Shown: piece after piece, positions 1 through 9,384 of the stretch | Position numbering within the stretch: position 1 is the stretch's first letter | Layout of the letters: every line of letters begins with the position of its first letter | Source of the DNA: Mucilaginibacter rivuli | GTDB lineage: Bacteria; Bacteroidota; Bacteroidia; Sphingobacteriales; Sphingobacteriaceae | Length of the DNA stretch: 64,000 nt | Assembly: GCF_019391655.1 (NCBI RefSeq) | Contig: NZ_JAHXPQ010000002.1 | Coordinates: forward strand, 620,001-684,000 | Reading direction: 5' to 3' | Translations under genes and position numbers: made by a program | Notes under the pieces: generated by a model | The model's input: only the letters and a program-made list of their open reading frames with translations | What the model was told of the DNA's origin: nothing | Databases searched by the model: none

Positions 1-400
1 ATACTTCGCCTTTGCGCATATCTTCTGTAGGGATGCAGTGCAGTTGCTCAAGAAATAGCTGTGATATATCAAGGTGTTTTAAAGAGTCCTCGGCATGGCG
101 TTTTAGCAGGTCGTAAGTGTATTTTGGCGGCCATGTACCACCATCACTGCGGCGGCCCAGTTTAGTGGCCACATAGATTTTTTTATCAGTGGTCTTTAAA
201 AACTTGCCTATGATGCTTTCGCTGATTCCCATGCCGTAAACATCAGCGGTATCAATAAAGTTGCCGCCTTCATCAATATAAGCCTGAAGTATGCGCATGG
301 CATCTTCTTCATTTACATTGCCCCAATCGGCGCTGCCTAATTGCCAGGTGCCTAAGCCTACTTCGGCTATCTTAACATCTTTAAAATTTCTGTATTCCAT
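1..400 (-). CDS. Aldo/keto reductase, N-terminal part (cut by window start)
   Basis: The reading frame runs from an ATG at 400 to the window edge, giving about 133 residues of an NAD(P)H-dependent aldo/keto reductase. The start MEYRNFKDVKIAEVGLGTWQ matches the family's first beta strand. FIDTADVYGMGISE contains the conserved catalytic Asp and Tyr, and KIYVATKLGRR is the usual K-containing strand. The C-terminal two thirds, including the catalytic His region and cofactor-binding end, lie outside the window. The gene starts 12 bases after the stop of the upstream SGNH esterase on the same strand, so the two are probably co-transcribed. The substrate cannot be read from this part; many such enzymes act on sugars or aldehydes. 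Confidence 0.88.
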   Translation of the reverse strand, partial: MEYRNFKDVKIAEVGLGTWQLGSADWGNVNEEDAMRILQAYIDEGGNFIDTADVYGMGISESIIGKFLKTTDKKIYVATKLGRRSDGGTWPPKYTYDLLKRHAEDSLKHLDISQLFLEQLHCIPTEDMRKGEV

Positions 401-412
401 AAAAGAGATAGA

Positions 413-1180
413 TTAACCTTTAACTACATCCAGCCACGCGTGCGATATCAGGCTTGCGCCTGCCATGCTTGGGTGTACACCATCAGGCGTCCAGTATTTA
501 GGCGGAGCTTGTTTAACAGCTTCATTAAATATACTTTGCAGGGGTATAAATGTAGCCTCATACTTTTCGGCAATTTCGCGGGCAACCTGCTGGTAGTCAT
601 CAAATGCCGGATGCCATTTGGCCTCTTCGGGCCTTATGCCGTTTACAAAGTAGGGCTCCAATATAATGAGTTTAAGGTTGGGCAAAGCAGTTTTGGTGCG
701 GTCTAATAGTTTAATATAATCGTTTTTATAAACTTCAACGGTGCCGGTATATCCATTGGTTAGGGTGTGCCAAAAATCGTTCACACCTATCATAATGCTC
801 ATTACAGCAGGCTTTAAATTAAGACAATCATTATCCCAGCGGTCGGCAAGCTGATAAACCTTATTGCCGCTGATGCCACGGTTATAAATAGTGAAGTTTT
901 TATCAGGGTGTTTATTTAATAGCTCGCACGTTGTTAAAAAAGAATAGCCTGTTCCTAATGCCTTGTTATTGTTAGCCGTAAGGTTGGTTTTATCACGGCC
1001 GGCATCAGTTATCGAATCTCCCTGGAAAAGGATGATATCATCTTTTTCCAGCCTGATCTTTTTGCCTTTGGATGCTGTACTTGCAGCAGCAACAATTTGT
1101 GGAATACTAAGCGAGGCGATGGTACCTACAGCTGCGGTTTTGATGAAACCGCGGCGCGAGTTATTGAAGAGGTTTAACAT
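413..1180 (-). CDS. Tat-exported SGNH/GDSL-family esterase
   Basis: A 255-residue exported hydrolase. The N-terminus carries a twin-arginine signal (SRRGFIK at about residues 8-14, then a hydrophobic stretch). The four SGNH blocks are visible: GDSIT with the nucleophile Ser56, the Gly of RGISG near 102-105, GVND at about 132-135 and DGVHP at 233-237, supplying the catalytic Asp and His. This family includes carbohydrate acetylesterases and lysophospholipases. The neighbouring aldo/keto reductase and the polysaccharide-degrading character of the wider region favour deacetylation of a plant glycan, but that is inference. It ends just before the aldo/keto reductase gene and likely forms a two-gene unit with it. 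Confidence 0.85.
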   Translation of the reverse strand: MLNLFNNSRRGFIKTAAVGTIASLSIPQIVAAASTASKGKKIRLEKDDIILFQGDSITDAGRDKTNLTANNNKALGTGYSFLTTCELLNKHPDKNFTIYNRGISGNKVYQLADRWDNDCLNLKPAVMSIMIGVNDFWHTLTNGYTGTVEVYKNDYIKLLDRTKTALPNLKLIILEPYFVNGIRPEEAKWHPAFDDYQQVAREIAEKYEATFIPLQSIFNEAVKQAPPKYWTPDGVHPSMAGASLISHAWLDVVKG

Positions 1181-1247
1181 TGGTTTTATTTTGAGAAACT
1201 AAGATATGTACAAAAACTCATTCAACAAAAACTGCTAACTTAGCCGC

Positions 1248-2288
1248 ATGTATTCCTTGCTTAAACCCATCCTTTTTAAATTTGATCCCGAAAATGTGCA
1301 TTATTTTGTAGTGCGGAATTTAAAACGATTCAATCGCTTTCCAGGTGGCGCTGCGCTAAGCCGGGCGGCATGGTCTACAGAAGATAAACGTTTGGAGCGC
1401 GAAGTATTCGGACTCAAGTTTAAGAACCCCGTGGGCCTGGCCGCAGGCTTTGATAAAAATGCCGAGGTTATAAACGAAATGGCTAACCTTGGTTTTGGCT
1501 TTGTTGAGATAGGTACAGTAACGCCTTTGCCTCAGCCGGGTAATGATAAGCCACGCATGTTCCGTTTACCGCAGGATGAGGCATTAATTAACCGGATGGG
1601 CTTTAATAACGGAGGTGTTGAGGCCGCCGCGCAACGTATTAAAGCGTACCGTAGCTCAAAGCAAAATAATAGTGGGCTAATTATTGGCGGTAACATCGGC
1701 AAAAATAAGGTAACACCAAATGAGGATGCCGTTAACGATTATATCAAATGCTTTAACGCGCTTGTTGATGTAGTTGATTACTTTGTAGTTAATGTAAGTT
1801 CGCCTAATACACCCAATCTGCGTGCTTTACAGGAGAAGGAACCATTAAAGCATATCCTGAATACCTTGCAACAACTAAATGTTCAGCAAGCCAGGCCGCG
1901 GCCCATTTTATTAAAGATAGCGCCGGATTTGACCGATAGCCAGTTAGATGATATTGTTGAGATAGTTCAGGAAACAAAAATAGCGGGCGTTATTGCAACC
2001 AATACAACCATTAGTCGCGAGGGGTTGAAAACAGAAGAATCAATAAAATCAGAAATGGGAGGATTGAGCGGTAAACCCTTAACGCATCGCGCTACAGAAG
2101 TTATCCGTTACCTTTCAGAAAAATCGAATAAGTCATTCCCGATAATAGGAGTGGGCGGTATACATTCGCCCGAAGACGCGATGGAAAAACTGGCTGCAGG
2201 CGCTTCGCTCATACAATTATACACTGGCTTCATATATGAGGGGCCGGAACTGATCAGCCGTATAAATAAAAAGATCCTGTCGGTATAA
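1248..2288 (+). CDS. pyrD: Dihydroorotate dehydrogenase (quinone), class 2
   Basis: This enzyme oxidises dihydroorotate to orotate with FMN and passes electrons to the quinone pool, the fourth step of pyrimidine synthesis. It is 346 residues, typical for class 2. The N-terminal helical segment (about 1-45) is the membrane-associating part. The FMN barrel follows, with [11 protein letters not shown] at about 64-74, the catalytic-Ser loop [11 protein letters not shown], the IATNTT strand and a late GVGGIHS phosphate-binding loop. It stands alone, diverging from the SGNH esterase gene. A perfect hairpin overlapping its 3' end acts as a terminator. Confidence 0.96.
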   Translation: MYSLLKPILFKFDPENVHYFVVRNLKRFNRFPGGAALSRAAWSTEDKRLEREVFGLKFKNPVGLAAGFDKNAEVINEMANLGFGFVEIGTVTPLPQPGNDKPRMFRLPQDEALINRMGFNNGGVEAAAQRIKAYRSSKQNNSGLIIGGNIGKNKVTPNEDAVNDYIKCFNALVDVVDYFVVNVSSPNTPNLRALQEKEPLKHILNTLQQLNVQQARPRPILLKIAPDLTDSQLDDIVEIVQETKIAGVIATNTTISREGLKTEESIKSEMGGLSGKPLTHRATEVIRYLSEKSNKSFPIIGVGGIHSPEDAMEKLAAGASLIQLYTGFIYEGPELISRINKKILSV

Positions 2289-2303
2289 CCAACAGGATCT
2301 TTT
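2269..2303. terminator. Bidirectional intrinsic terminator overlapping the pyrD 3' end
   Basis: The arms AAAAGATCCTGT (2269-2280) and ACAGGATCTTTT (2292-2303) form a perfect 12-bp stem around an 11-base loop that contains the pyrD stop codon. T-rich ends occur on both strands, so it can serve pyrD (+) and the small gene at 2325-2501 (-). Confidence 0.75.
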
Positions 2304-2324
2304 CAGGATAAACTCTTAACAGAA

Positions 2325-2501
2325 TTATTTGCCAGCTTCAAGCTGTGCTAAAACTGCATTGTTCAAAGAAACCTGGCTTTTTGCAGATTCTGCTGAACGG
2401 CTGCCAAACTCTAAGTTTGTAGCATTCTTTAAAAACTGAACCTCTAAACGTGAGGTTGTTTTATTTTTTCTATCTTTTCTTTTTAAACGTGTAACACCCA
2501 T
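2325..2501 (-). CDS. Small basic protein (58 aa), function unknown
   Basis: I do not recognise a characterised family. The ATG at 2501 gives 58 residues: a very basic N-terminus (MGVTRLKRKDRKNKTTSR) followed by a part rich in Ser, Ala and Asn that ends LAQLEAGK. The frame is open further upstream but would run through the tRNA-Cys gene, so that longer start is rejected. It has a good terminator downstream (2269-2303) and lies 31 bases downstream of the tRNA 3' end, with which it may be co-transcribed. The charge suggests nucleic-acid or ribosome association, which is only a guess. Confidence 0.6.
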   Translation of the reverse strand: MGVTRLKRKDRKNKTTSRLEVQFLKNATNLEFGSRSAESAKSQVSLNNAVLAQLEAGK

Positions 2502-2532
2502 GTCTTTATTTTTTAATGTTTTTATTTCCTTG

Positions 2533-2603
2533 AGGTCGAGAGCGGATTCGAACCGCTGTACGAGGTTTTGCAGACCTCTGCCTAGCCACTCGGCCACCCG
2601 ACC
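2533..2603 (-). tRNA. tRNA-Cys (GCA)
   Basis: The minus strand folds into a cloverleaf of 71 nt. The acceptor stem is GGTCGGG/CTCGACC with one G-U pair. The anticodon arm is GAGGT-CTGCAAA-ACCTC with anticodon GCA, the T arm is AGCGG-TTCGAAT-CCGCT, and the discriminator base is U as usual for tRNA-Cys. CCA is not encoded. Confidence 0.96.
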
Positions 2604-2649
2604 TTATTTGGGATTGCAAAAATAGTAATTATTTAATGCCTTACAATTT

Positions 2650-3399
2650 TTATTTCAAGGTTTTTTTACACACTTCAGAACAGAAGATGGCAGTAGCTAT
2701 CGCCACGTTGAGCGATTCCGCTTTTCCTACCTGTGGTATGGTTACACGCTGTTGTACCAGCGCCTCAATTTCGGGGCTTATGCCATTGCCTTCATTACCC
2801 ATTACAATTAGGCCTTGTGTGCCAAAGTTAGTTTGGTAAATGCTGTTTCCGTTCAATAAAGCGCCAAATACAGGTATTTTGCTGGTTTTAAGCAGGTCTG
2901 CAATATTAGTGTAATGTACATTTATCCGCGAAAGCGAACCCATGGTAGCTTGTACAACTTTTGGATTATAAGCGTCAACAGTATCTTCCGAGCAGATGAT
3001 GGTATTAATGCCAAACCAATCGGCTGTGCGTATTATTGTGCCTAAATTACCGGGATCTTGTATGCCATCAAGCACAAGCGAAAAACTATTTTCTAATTTT
3101 TGCGTTGATAAAAGGGGCCATTGCGGTATTTTTACCAAGGCGATAACTTCCTGTGGAGTGGTTAAGCTGCTGAATTTTTCAAGGCTACTTGCCGATGTTT
3201 CATGAAAGTTTATTTTTTGTGATAAATTCAGCATTTTTGATGAAAATGCAGGCGTATGGTAAATGGTATCAACCTGGTAAGCTGAGTTTACAAACTCCCT
3301 TACCGATTTGATACCCTCAACTAAAAAGAGGCCATGGGTTTTCCTGTTTTTTTTTTGTTGTAAGGATTTTAATAAACTGATTTGAGATTTTGAAAGCAT
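2650..3399 (-). CDS. TrmH/SpoU-family RNA 2'-O-methyltransferase
   Basis: A 249-residue SPOUT-class methyltransferase that would transfer a methyl group from SAM to a ribose 2'-OH in rRNA or tRNA. An N-terminal substrate-binding domain (about 1-95) is followed by the knotted catalytic domain. All three SpoU motifs are visible: NLGTIIRTADWFG (motif 1, with the catalytic Arg), IVMGNEGNGIS (motif 2) and ESLNVAIATAI (motif 3). Length and order fit RlmB/TrmH-like proteins, but the target nucleotide cannot be told from sequence. Its ATG at 3399 overlaps the 5' end of the divergent TamL-like gene by 10 bases. Confidence 0.9.
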   Translation of the reverse strand: MLSKSQISLLKSLQQKKNRKTHGLFLVEGIKSVREFVNSAYQVDTIYHTPAFSSKMLNLSQKINFHETSASSLEKFSSLTTPQEVIALVKIPQWPLLSTQKLENSFSLVLDGIQDPGNLGTIIRTADWFGINTIICSEDTVDAYNPKVVQATMGSLSRINVHYTNIADLLKTSKIPVFGALLNGNSIYQTNFGTQGLIVMGNEGNGISPEIEALVQQRVTIPQVGKAESLNVAIATAIFCSEVCKKTLK

Positions 3400-5729
3400 A
3401 CACCCGGTTTGATATTTATCGCCTTACAATTTTAAGTATTATTATTATCATTACAGCTACCGGCTGTAGTTTAACCCGTGGTTTAAAAGAACACCAGGTA
3501 CTGGTTCGTAAAATAACTTTTAAGGGTATTGATAAACAATATAGCCTTGCGGCGGCTAATTATATTGATAAACAGCAACAACCCAACAACTGGCTGCAGT
3601 TGCAGGTATACTACCTGCTTAACAAAAACGGCAAACACGAAATAGGCGAGGCCCCGCGGATTCTGGATAGTAACCTGGTTGATTTTTCGCGATTACAATT
3701 GGAGCACTTTTTGGTAAATAAAGGTTACCTGAATGCCAAAGTAGAGAGCGCTATCAAAATAAAAAACAAAAAGGCTGAACTTATATTTACTGCAAATGAA
3801 GGTACGCTATACCATATTGCTACATTTAAGGATAGCATAACCGACCCTGTTGTAAAGCAATTATATCAGAAAAGTAAGAAGAGCTTTAGCCATATTACAG
3901 TAGGTAGCCCGTATGATACCGATAGCTTAGCTTATGACCGCGACCAGGTGTACCAGTTAATGAAACGTAATGGTTACTATGAGTTTTACAGGCAGTATGT
4001 TTATTTTGAGTTTGATACAACTAAAAATGCGGCAAACGTAAAAATGTTTATTACTAATCCCGATGGTAAAAAGCAACACCCGGTATTTACTATAAACAAT
4101 ACCCTGATAACCATTTTTAACAGTAACGGGCGTACCGTGGGCAAGGCTGATACGTTGCGCGTCGATTCGCAACATACTTTTGTTGATTACTCGCACAAGT
4201 TTAAACCGAAGCCCGTTACCGATTATATTTTTCTAAAAAAAGGCGATCCGTATAATATTGATAAACAAACATTAACCACTTCGCGCCTGTCGGAATTAAA
4301 TGTATTCCGTAATGTGCCTAACCCTAATTATACCAAAACCGCGGATAGCACCAATAGGTTAAACAGTAAGATAGATATTATACCGTTAAAACACTACAGT
4401 GACAGGATAGAGGGCGAATACATATTCAGTGGTTTTAACAATCCGCAGCAAGGGTTTAACATTGCCAATACCTTTACAAATCGAAACTTGTTTAAAGGTG
4501 CCGAGATTTTGCAGCTTAAATTGAGCTGGAGCGTGCTGTTTAGCAGTAATGGCAGCATTCAAAACCAGGATTTTAAGGCAGGGTTAAACCTCATCTACCC
4601 GCGTATCATATCGCCATTTAATTTGCCGGTACCTACAAAATATGGTGTTCCGCATACTACTATATCTTCAAATTACCAGCTGTTTTTTCAGGAAGGTTTA
4701 GTATCGCGTAAAAGCCTTATTAACTCCATTACATATGATTGGGCCGAAGCGCCGAACAGGTTACACTCATTAACCCCAATTGATGTGGAGTTTTCAAAGG
4801 GAATTATCGATCCGGCTGCGTTAGCACAATTGCAGGCACAAAACAGGTATTCTTATATCCTGTTGATCAATCGTACTATTTTCACCTCTGGTAGCCAGTA
4901 TTCTTACCAATTAAATGCCAACAAATTGTTTACCCCGGCAACGTTTACCTATTTCAGGGGAGCGGTAGATATAGGGGGTAATACACTTGGTCTGGTTAGT
5001 AAGTTATTTAATACGCCTAAAGACAGCCTTGGCTCACATTCTATATTTGGCCAAACATTTGCTCAATATGCCAAAACAGAAATTGATCTGAGGTTTTATA
5101 GAGCCTTTGGTGGCGAACGTGCATTGGTGTTCCGTATAAATCCGGGCATAGGTGTTCCTTACTCCAATAGCAATCAGCTTATATTCGAAAAGAATTTTTA
5201 TGTAGGTGGCGCTAATGATATCAGGGCCTGGTTACCGCGAACGCTTGGACCGGGACAATTTAACAGGGCAACAGCTTATGCTGATAATGATACCCGGACA
5301 AGATTTAAATACCTTGATCAGTTTGGCGAGTTAAAAATTGTTGGTAACCTTGAGTACCGGTACGGCATATTGAATGACTTTTTTGGCTCGAAACTAAATG
5401 GCGCTATTTATACAGATTTTGGTAACGTATGGCGATTAAAACCAGAAACTGATAGCCCTAACGGTACATTTAATTTTAATAAGATATTCGATTCTACAGC
5501 GATAGGTATTGGCACAGGTTTCCGCTTCGATCTTACGTTTTTTGTATTCAGGTTAGATGCTGCCTTTAAGTTTAAAGATCCGCAGTTTAATGGATCTGAG
5601 CAATGGGTACTGGTTAAACACATTGACGAATTATTGCGTGGCGGAGCCTTTAAACAGAACTATTATAAGGCCAATGGCGAGAACTACAATTTTATGCAGT
5701 TGAACTTTGGCATCGGACTGCCTTTTTAA
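3390..5729 (+). CDS. TamL-like Omp85-family outer-membrane lipoprotein
   Basis: A 779-residue BamA/TamA superfamily protein. The N-terminus reads as a lipoprotein signal (hydrophobic run then TATGC), which is characteristic of the Bacteroidota TamL form. POTRA-like repeats occupy roughly residues 30-330. The C-terminal half is a 16-strand barrel of the Omp85 type (FYVGGANDIRAWLPRTLGPG resembles the conserved strand before the plug loop) and ends in F. It probably works with a TamB-like protein in outer-membrane or envelope assembly. The only start that keeps the signal peptide is TTG at 3390, inside the divergent methyltransferase gene's first codons. No in-frame ATG or GTG lies before the lipobox. 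Confidence 0.85.
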   Translation: MKAYTRFDIYRLTILSIIIIITATGCSLTRGLKEHQVLVRKITFKGIDKQYSLAAANYIDKQQQPNNWLQLQVYYLLNKNGKHEIGEAPRILDSNLVDFSRLQLEHFLVNKGYLNAKVESAIKIKNKKAELIFTANEGTLYHIATFKDSITDPVVKQLYQKSKKSFSHITVGSPYDTDSLAYDRDQVYQLMKRNGYYEFYRQYVYFEFDTTKNAANVKMFITNPDGKKQHPVFTINNTLITIFNSNGRTVGKADTLRVDSQHTFVDYSHKFKPKPVTDYIFLKKGDPYNIDKQTLTTSRLSELNVFRNVPNPNYTKTADSTNRLNSKIDIIPLKHYSDRIEGEYIFSGFNNPQQGFNIANTFTNRNLFKGAEILQLKLSWSVLFSSNGSIQNQDFKAGLNLIYPRIISPFNLPVPTKYGVPHTTISSNYQLFFQEGLVSRKSLINSITYDWAEAPNRLHSLTPIDVEFSKGIIDPAALAQLQAQNRYSYILLINRTIFTSGSQYSYQLNANKLFTPATFTYFRGAVDIGGNTLGLVSKLFNTPKDSLGSHSIFGQTFAQYAKTEIDLRFYRAFGGERALVFRINPGIGVPYSNSNQLIFEKNFYVGGANDIRAWLPRTLGPGQFNRATAYADNDTRTRFKYLDQFGELKIVGNLEYRYGILNDFFGSKLNGAIYTDFGNVWRLKPETDSPNGTFNFNKIFDSTAIGIGTGFRFDLTFFVFRLDAAFKFKDPQFNGSEQWVLVKHIDELLRGGAFKQNYYKANGENYNFMQLNFGIGLPF

Positions 5730-5730
5730 T

Positions 5731-5793
5731 GTAAGATGTGAGATGTAAAATGGAAGATGTATCTCCGGGTATTCTTTACACCTTCCATCTTAC
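5731..5793. repeat. GATG-rich imperfect inverted repeat between convergent genes
   Basis: The gap between the TamL-like gene and the convergent 177-aa gene holds short repeated GTAAGATG/GAGATG/GGAAGATG units. The arms GTAAAATGGAAG (5745-5756) and CTTCCATCTTAC (5782-5793) pair with one mismatch. It may end transcription or be a dispersed intergenic element. No other copy was seen in this window. Confidence 0.4.
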
Positions 5794-5809
5794 TTTATCC
5801 ATATTCCAT

Positions 5810-6343
5810 CTAAAACAGGTGCTTTATACCATCTGTTACTGTTTCAAAAAAGGTAGGTAAACTTAACCCGCTATGGTGGTTAAAATATATGAATATACAA
5901 AACAGGATAACCGCCCAAATGATCAGCTTCCTGAACATGTAGCCCAGCAGTACCAGTATACAGGGTATGGCTATTAATACTACCCAACTAATGTGTATGG
6001 GGGTGAGTTTATTTTCTTGTTTATAAACATAGTATAATGTACTTACAGAGCCGGCATCATTGTTATGCTTGATATAGATAAAGCTTGATTTATCTAATTT
6101 GCGGCGGTAAAAAGCTGTGCCGTGCTCAAAATCCATGTCTTCATCAAATCCATTGATGCTGAATTTAAACGTTCCGTTCACGTTTTCCTGGATAACTCCT
6201 GCCGTATCGGTAGCAACTACTGCTAATTCATCTTTACCAAAGGGATTTTCCTTTAGTGTGAAATTTCTTATCAGCACCGGGTCGGCAATGGCAGTAATAT
6301 TGGTTAGCAATATTGCCGATAGCAGGAGAAACCATTTCTTCAT
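5810..6343 (-). CDS. Exported membrane-anchored protein, unknown function
   Basis: A 177-residue protein with an N-terminal signal peptide (MKKWFLLLSAILLTNITAIA) and a soluble, probably beta-rich periplasmic part (about 21-115). Two adjacent hydrophobic helices follow at about 120-140 and 141-157, with a short tail. No family is recognised. The ATG lies 4 bases after the stop of the patatin-like gene upstream on the same strand, so the two are likely translated from one transcript. The membrane tail would keep this partner near the envelope where the patatin-barrel protein sits. Confidence 0.7.
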   Translation of the reverse strand: MKKWFLLLSAILLTNITAIADPVLIRNFTLKENPFGKDELAVVATDTAGVIQENVNGTFKFSINGFDEDMDFEHGTAFYRRKLDKSSFIYIKHNNDAGSVSTLYYVYKQENKLTPIHISWVVLIAIPCILVLLGYMFRKLIIWAVILFCIFIYFNHHSGLSLPTFFETVTDGIKHLF

Positions 6344-6347
6344 ATGT

Positions 6348-8648
6348 TTATTCTAAGGCACGTTTATTAAATATCAGAAAACCGGCATGGAACATCACGC
6401 CGTAGCGTTTCTGTTCATCGTCATAATAATTAAAGCTGAGGCTCAATGGCCCTACAAAGCTATGGTAAACCAAGCCGGTACTTGCTGCAAATTTATTGGA
6501 TGCTAAAATATGCGTATAACTTGCATCCTGCAAGCCGCTATGCACAATACCTTGTACAGGCACAAAAAGATAACCTTCGCTGCGCCACTCCAGGTTTTTT
6601 TTAATGGCAACTACACTTTTTAAACCACCTGCGCCATAGCTTTGCGCTCTGAAATTACTCAATATTAAAGTTTTTGAATCATTTAAGGGGTTAAAAACGG
6701 CAGCAGTTAGTATTGATTCTTTATAGCTGATAAACAAAGGCTTGTTACTGATAACACCTTCCAGTTGATAACCGAGGCTTAGTTTACTACCGGTAAAAAA
6801 GTAGTTTTCGTTACTTATTTTAGCAGTTACCCATTGGCGCTTTATATCTATTTCGGGCAGCACGCCGCTGTGTAGTATATTGCCCTGTATGTAATTTTCG
6901 GTGCCGTTAAAATATTGCAGGCCAATGTAAAAGCTGTTCCCTTTGTTGGGATATTGTTTGCGGTTTAATAGGTTCTTCTCAAAAATGACAGCGGTTTTAA
7001 AACCATTAAACCGGCTAACGTCAAGTGTGTCGCTATTTTTATAAGTATCGTTGGGGCTGTAAGTATCGGCGGTATTAATATATCCGCCCTGCAGTTCAAT
7101 TTTTCCGTTGCCTATGGGTACGCCTGCTTTGAGCGCTATTTTACGATCGGATTGCTCCACATAAACAGGGCTGGTTTTCTCTACCGATAAGGGATTACTA
7201 TCAAAATAATCCCAGTTGTTATAGGTAAACTCGGTCTCTAAATAAAAAGGCACCCTGTTGGGGAAATCAGTCCGTAAGGTTCCTTGTACAGATTCGTAAA
7301 ACCTGCCCGAATAAAAATTAGCGCCCAGCGTAAATGCATTCCGGTTTACATAATCATATTGCAATCCTAAAAAAGCCGAACTGATAGGCCTGCTTGATAA
7401 GATGCCGCCAATATCTGCTTTAAAGTTCTTGCTCGATTTTACGTCCATTTCAAAATCGTAAGTGTTATCTGCAGGGTGGTAAATAATACGCGGATAAACA
7501 GTTTCAAAATTATCATTAGTAACCAGGCGATAGTAGCTGTCTTTTATATCTGTTAAGGTAATGGGTTTGTTATCAAATTTTCTGAACATGCGCTCGATAT
7601 ACCGCTTTTGCTGAAAGCCAACACCATTAACAATGATATTTTTAAAAACAACGGGCTGCTCTGTCTTTAAAAAATCTTGCCTGCGCTTATGCAATACTGC
7701 GGTATCGCTTCGGCGGCTTAAAGCGGCCTTTATACGTGGCATATCTGCAATTGTAGCATCATATCCGGCTTTTATCATCCCGGCAATGGGTCCAAAATTA
7801 GTAGTGCTGTAGCCGGTCATTTTTGGTTGTATATAAATGCCGTTTTTACCGATGCTGGTACTGTCTGATTTTGAAAGAAGCATATATAACAACAATCTGC
7901 CCATCAGCTTATCATCGTTATCTTTTGGATAATCTGTAAATGTTTTTGATGATACGTTGGAGCCTATGATGTAATCAGGCTTAAAGTCCTGCTTCATAAT
8001 ATCAACAGGGAAGTTGTTATACAAACCACCGTCAAATACATATCGGCCATCAATTTTAACCGGGCGATAGATCATTGGTACTGTAACAGTGCCACGTAAT
8101 GCTTCTGCAAGGTTACCATGGTCAACATCAATTACCTTTTGCGAAAAAACATCGGCAACAATGCACCTGAATGGTACAAAGAGCTTGTTGAAATCGTTTT
8201 TGGCATTAGCAGACGCCTGAGTATACAGTTCAATAAAGCCAAAATTCAAGGGGATATCATTTACCAGTGTTGAGCGGAAACGGGCCTGAAAACCTGTGTC
8301 TATTTCCAGTTTTAAGGATAGAAAAGAGGGGTTGTCAGGCTTTTTCCGGAAGAAGTATTGGTAATCGCTACTGAATTTCCCATTTACCCAATCCTGGAAA
8401 TTACTGCTTAGCGCCATGTGCTCTATCTGTTTGGGGGAGTATCCTGAAGCATATAAGCCGCCTATTACACCACCCATTGATGTACCCACAATGTAATCTA
8501 TCGGGATATTGTTTTCTTCAAGGGCTTTTAATACACCTATATGCGCTAAGCCCTTAGCGCCGCCGCCACTAAATACCAGCCCCACTTTTTGCCCATAGCC
8601 CGATAGGTATAGCACTAAAAAGAATAATAAAACCGGTGCTTTCTTCAT
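6348..8648 (-). CDS. Patatin-like phospholipase fused to an Omp85-type barrel
   Basis: A 766-residue secreted protein. A signal peptide (about 1-19) is followed by a patatin domain with the oxyanion loop SGGGAKG (27-33), the nucleophile motif GTSMGG with Ser57, and the catalytic Asp206 in FDGG. A POTRA-like linker (about 330-400) leads to a C-terminal surface-antigen/Omp85-type beta barrel, like the PlpD-type self-secreted phospholipases. It would hydrolyse acyl esters of phospholipids, either at the surface or in the periplasm. It is the first gene of a pair with the 177-aa membrane protein. Confidence 0.9.
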   Translation of the reverse strand: MKKAPVLLFFLVLYLSGYGQKVGLVFSGGGAKGLAHIGVLKALEENNIPIDYIVGTSMGGVIGGLYASGYSPKQIEHMALSSNFQDWVNGKFSSDYQYFFRKKPDNPSFLSLKLEIDTGFQARFRSTLVNDIPLNFGFIELYTQASANAKNDFNKLFVPFRCIVADVFSQKVIDVDHGNLAEALRGTVTVPMIYRPVKIDGRYVFDGGLYNNFPVDIMKQDFKPDYIIGSNVSSKTFTDYPKDNDDKLMGRLLLYMLLSKSDSTSIGKNGIYIQPKMTGYSTTNFGPIAGMIKAGYDATIADMPRIKAALSRRSDTAVLHKRRQDFLKTEQPVVFKNIIVNGVGFQQKRYIERMFRKFDNKPITLTDIKDSYYRLVTNDNFETVYPRIIYHPADNTYDFEMDVKSSKNFKADIGGILSSRPISSAFLGLQYDYVNRNAFTLGANFYSGRFYESVQGTLRTDFPNRVPFYLETEFTYNNWDYFDSNPLSVEKTSPVYVEQSDRKIALKAGVPIGNGKIELQGGYINTADTYSPNDTYKNSDTLDVSRFNGFKTAVIFEKNLLNRKQYPNKGNSFYIGLQYFNGTENYIQGNILHSGVLPEIDIKRQWVTAKISNENYFFTGSKLSLGYQLEGVISNKPLFISYKESILTAAVFNPLNDSKTLILSNFRAQSYGAGGLKSVVAIKKNLEWRSEGYLFVPVQGIVHSGLQDASYTHILASNKFAASTGLVYHSFVGPLSLSFNYYDDEQKRYGVMFHAGFLIFNKRALE

Positions 8649-8780
8649 CTTAAATAAACAACGTACCTACCCACAACAAATTACCTGCTTAAAATACGTG
8701 TTTTATTTTAAATGAAAGCCTGTATGTAATTTGAAAGAATAAACTGCTGTTGATTTTTTTAGAAAAGGGCAGCGCCTGAA

Positions 8781-9173
8781 CTAATTGCTATAAAACTCAC
8801 TCAGAATGTAGGTTAGCCCATTATATTTCAGATAAAAAGTTGGCATATTAAACAGGGTTTTGTTTAATATCAAAAAAGGAATCCCGTTTATATTTCCACT
8901 CATACTTAACAGGTTAAATGTATAGGGTGTATCAAATCTTTCAGCTAAATAACGTTTTCCATCGTCGCTTGCTCCATTCCAGCGGCTATAGGTAATATAA
9001 CCGTCTTTAAATTTTATCATAGAATTTGATTCGGCGCTATAAAAGGCACAATTTAAAATGTTGCCACTCTTAAGCCTGTTATATGGCGATAGGTCATTTA
9101 TTTGGAAACTGCAACAAAAAAACAATACGATAAAGCTGATATAGCTAATTGGTTGTTTAAGAAAAAGGTACAT
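8781..9173 (-). CDS. Small exported protein, unknown function
   Basis: A 130-residue protein whose first 24 residues look like a signal peptide (hydrophobic SYISFIVLFFCCSF). The Cys pair could act as a lipobox, but the spacing is not clean. The rest is rich in Tyr, Phe and Asn with short beta-prone stretches, and no domain is recognised. It stands alone, 131 bases upstream (on the minus strand) of the patatin-like gene. Base composition is a little AT-richer than its neighbours. Confidence 0.55.
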   Translation of the reverse strand: MYLFLKQPISYISFIVLFFCCSFQINDLSPYNRLKSGNILNCAFYSAESNSMIKFKDGYITYSRWNGASDDGKRYLAERFDTPYTFNLLSMSGNINGIPFLILNKTLFNMPTFYLKYNGLTYILSEFYSN

Positions 9174-9321
9174 GAATGGCTAAAATAAAACTCAGTGTTA
9201 AGGGGAGTAACACTTTTACGGAAGTTTAAAATAATAGTTGCGAAAGTAGGATATTATTTAAAACAAAAACATTTTTGTCGAAAAAATATGTCGCTAACAT
9301 TAATTGCTACGTATATAGACG

Positions 9322-9360
9322 AAAAAATAAAAAACCCGCTAAATATCAATACTTAGCGGG
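9322..9360 (-). terminator. Intrinsic terminator of argB-proC
   Basis: The arms CCCGCTAA (9335-9342) and TTAGCGGG (9353-9360) form an 8-bp stem with a 10-base loop. On the minus strand it is followed by a nearly pure T run (9334 down to 9322). It lies 25 bases past the proC stop. Confidence 0.85.
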
Positions 9361-9384
9361 CTGTAATAATAAAATTGATTTTCC

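Noticed and set aside
2502..2597. Upstream extension of the 58-aa protein frame through the tRNA gene
   Set aside because: This part is the tRNA-Cys sequence read as protein; a start at 2501 avoids it.
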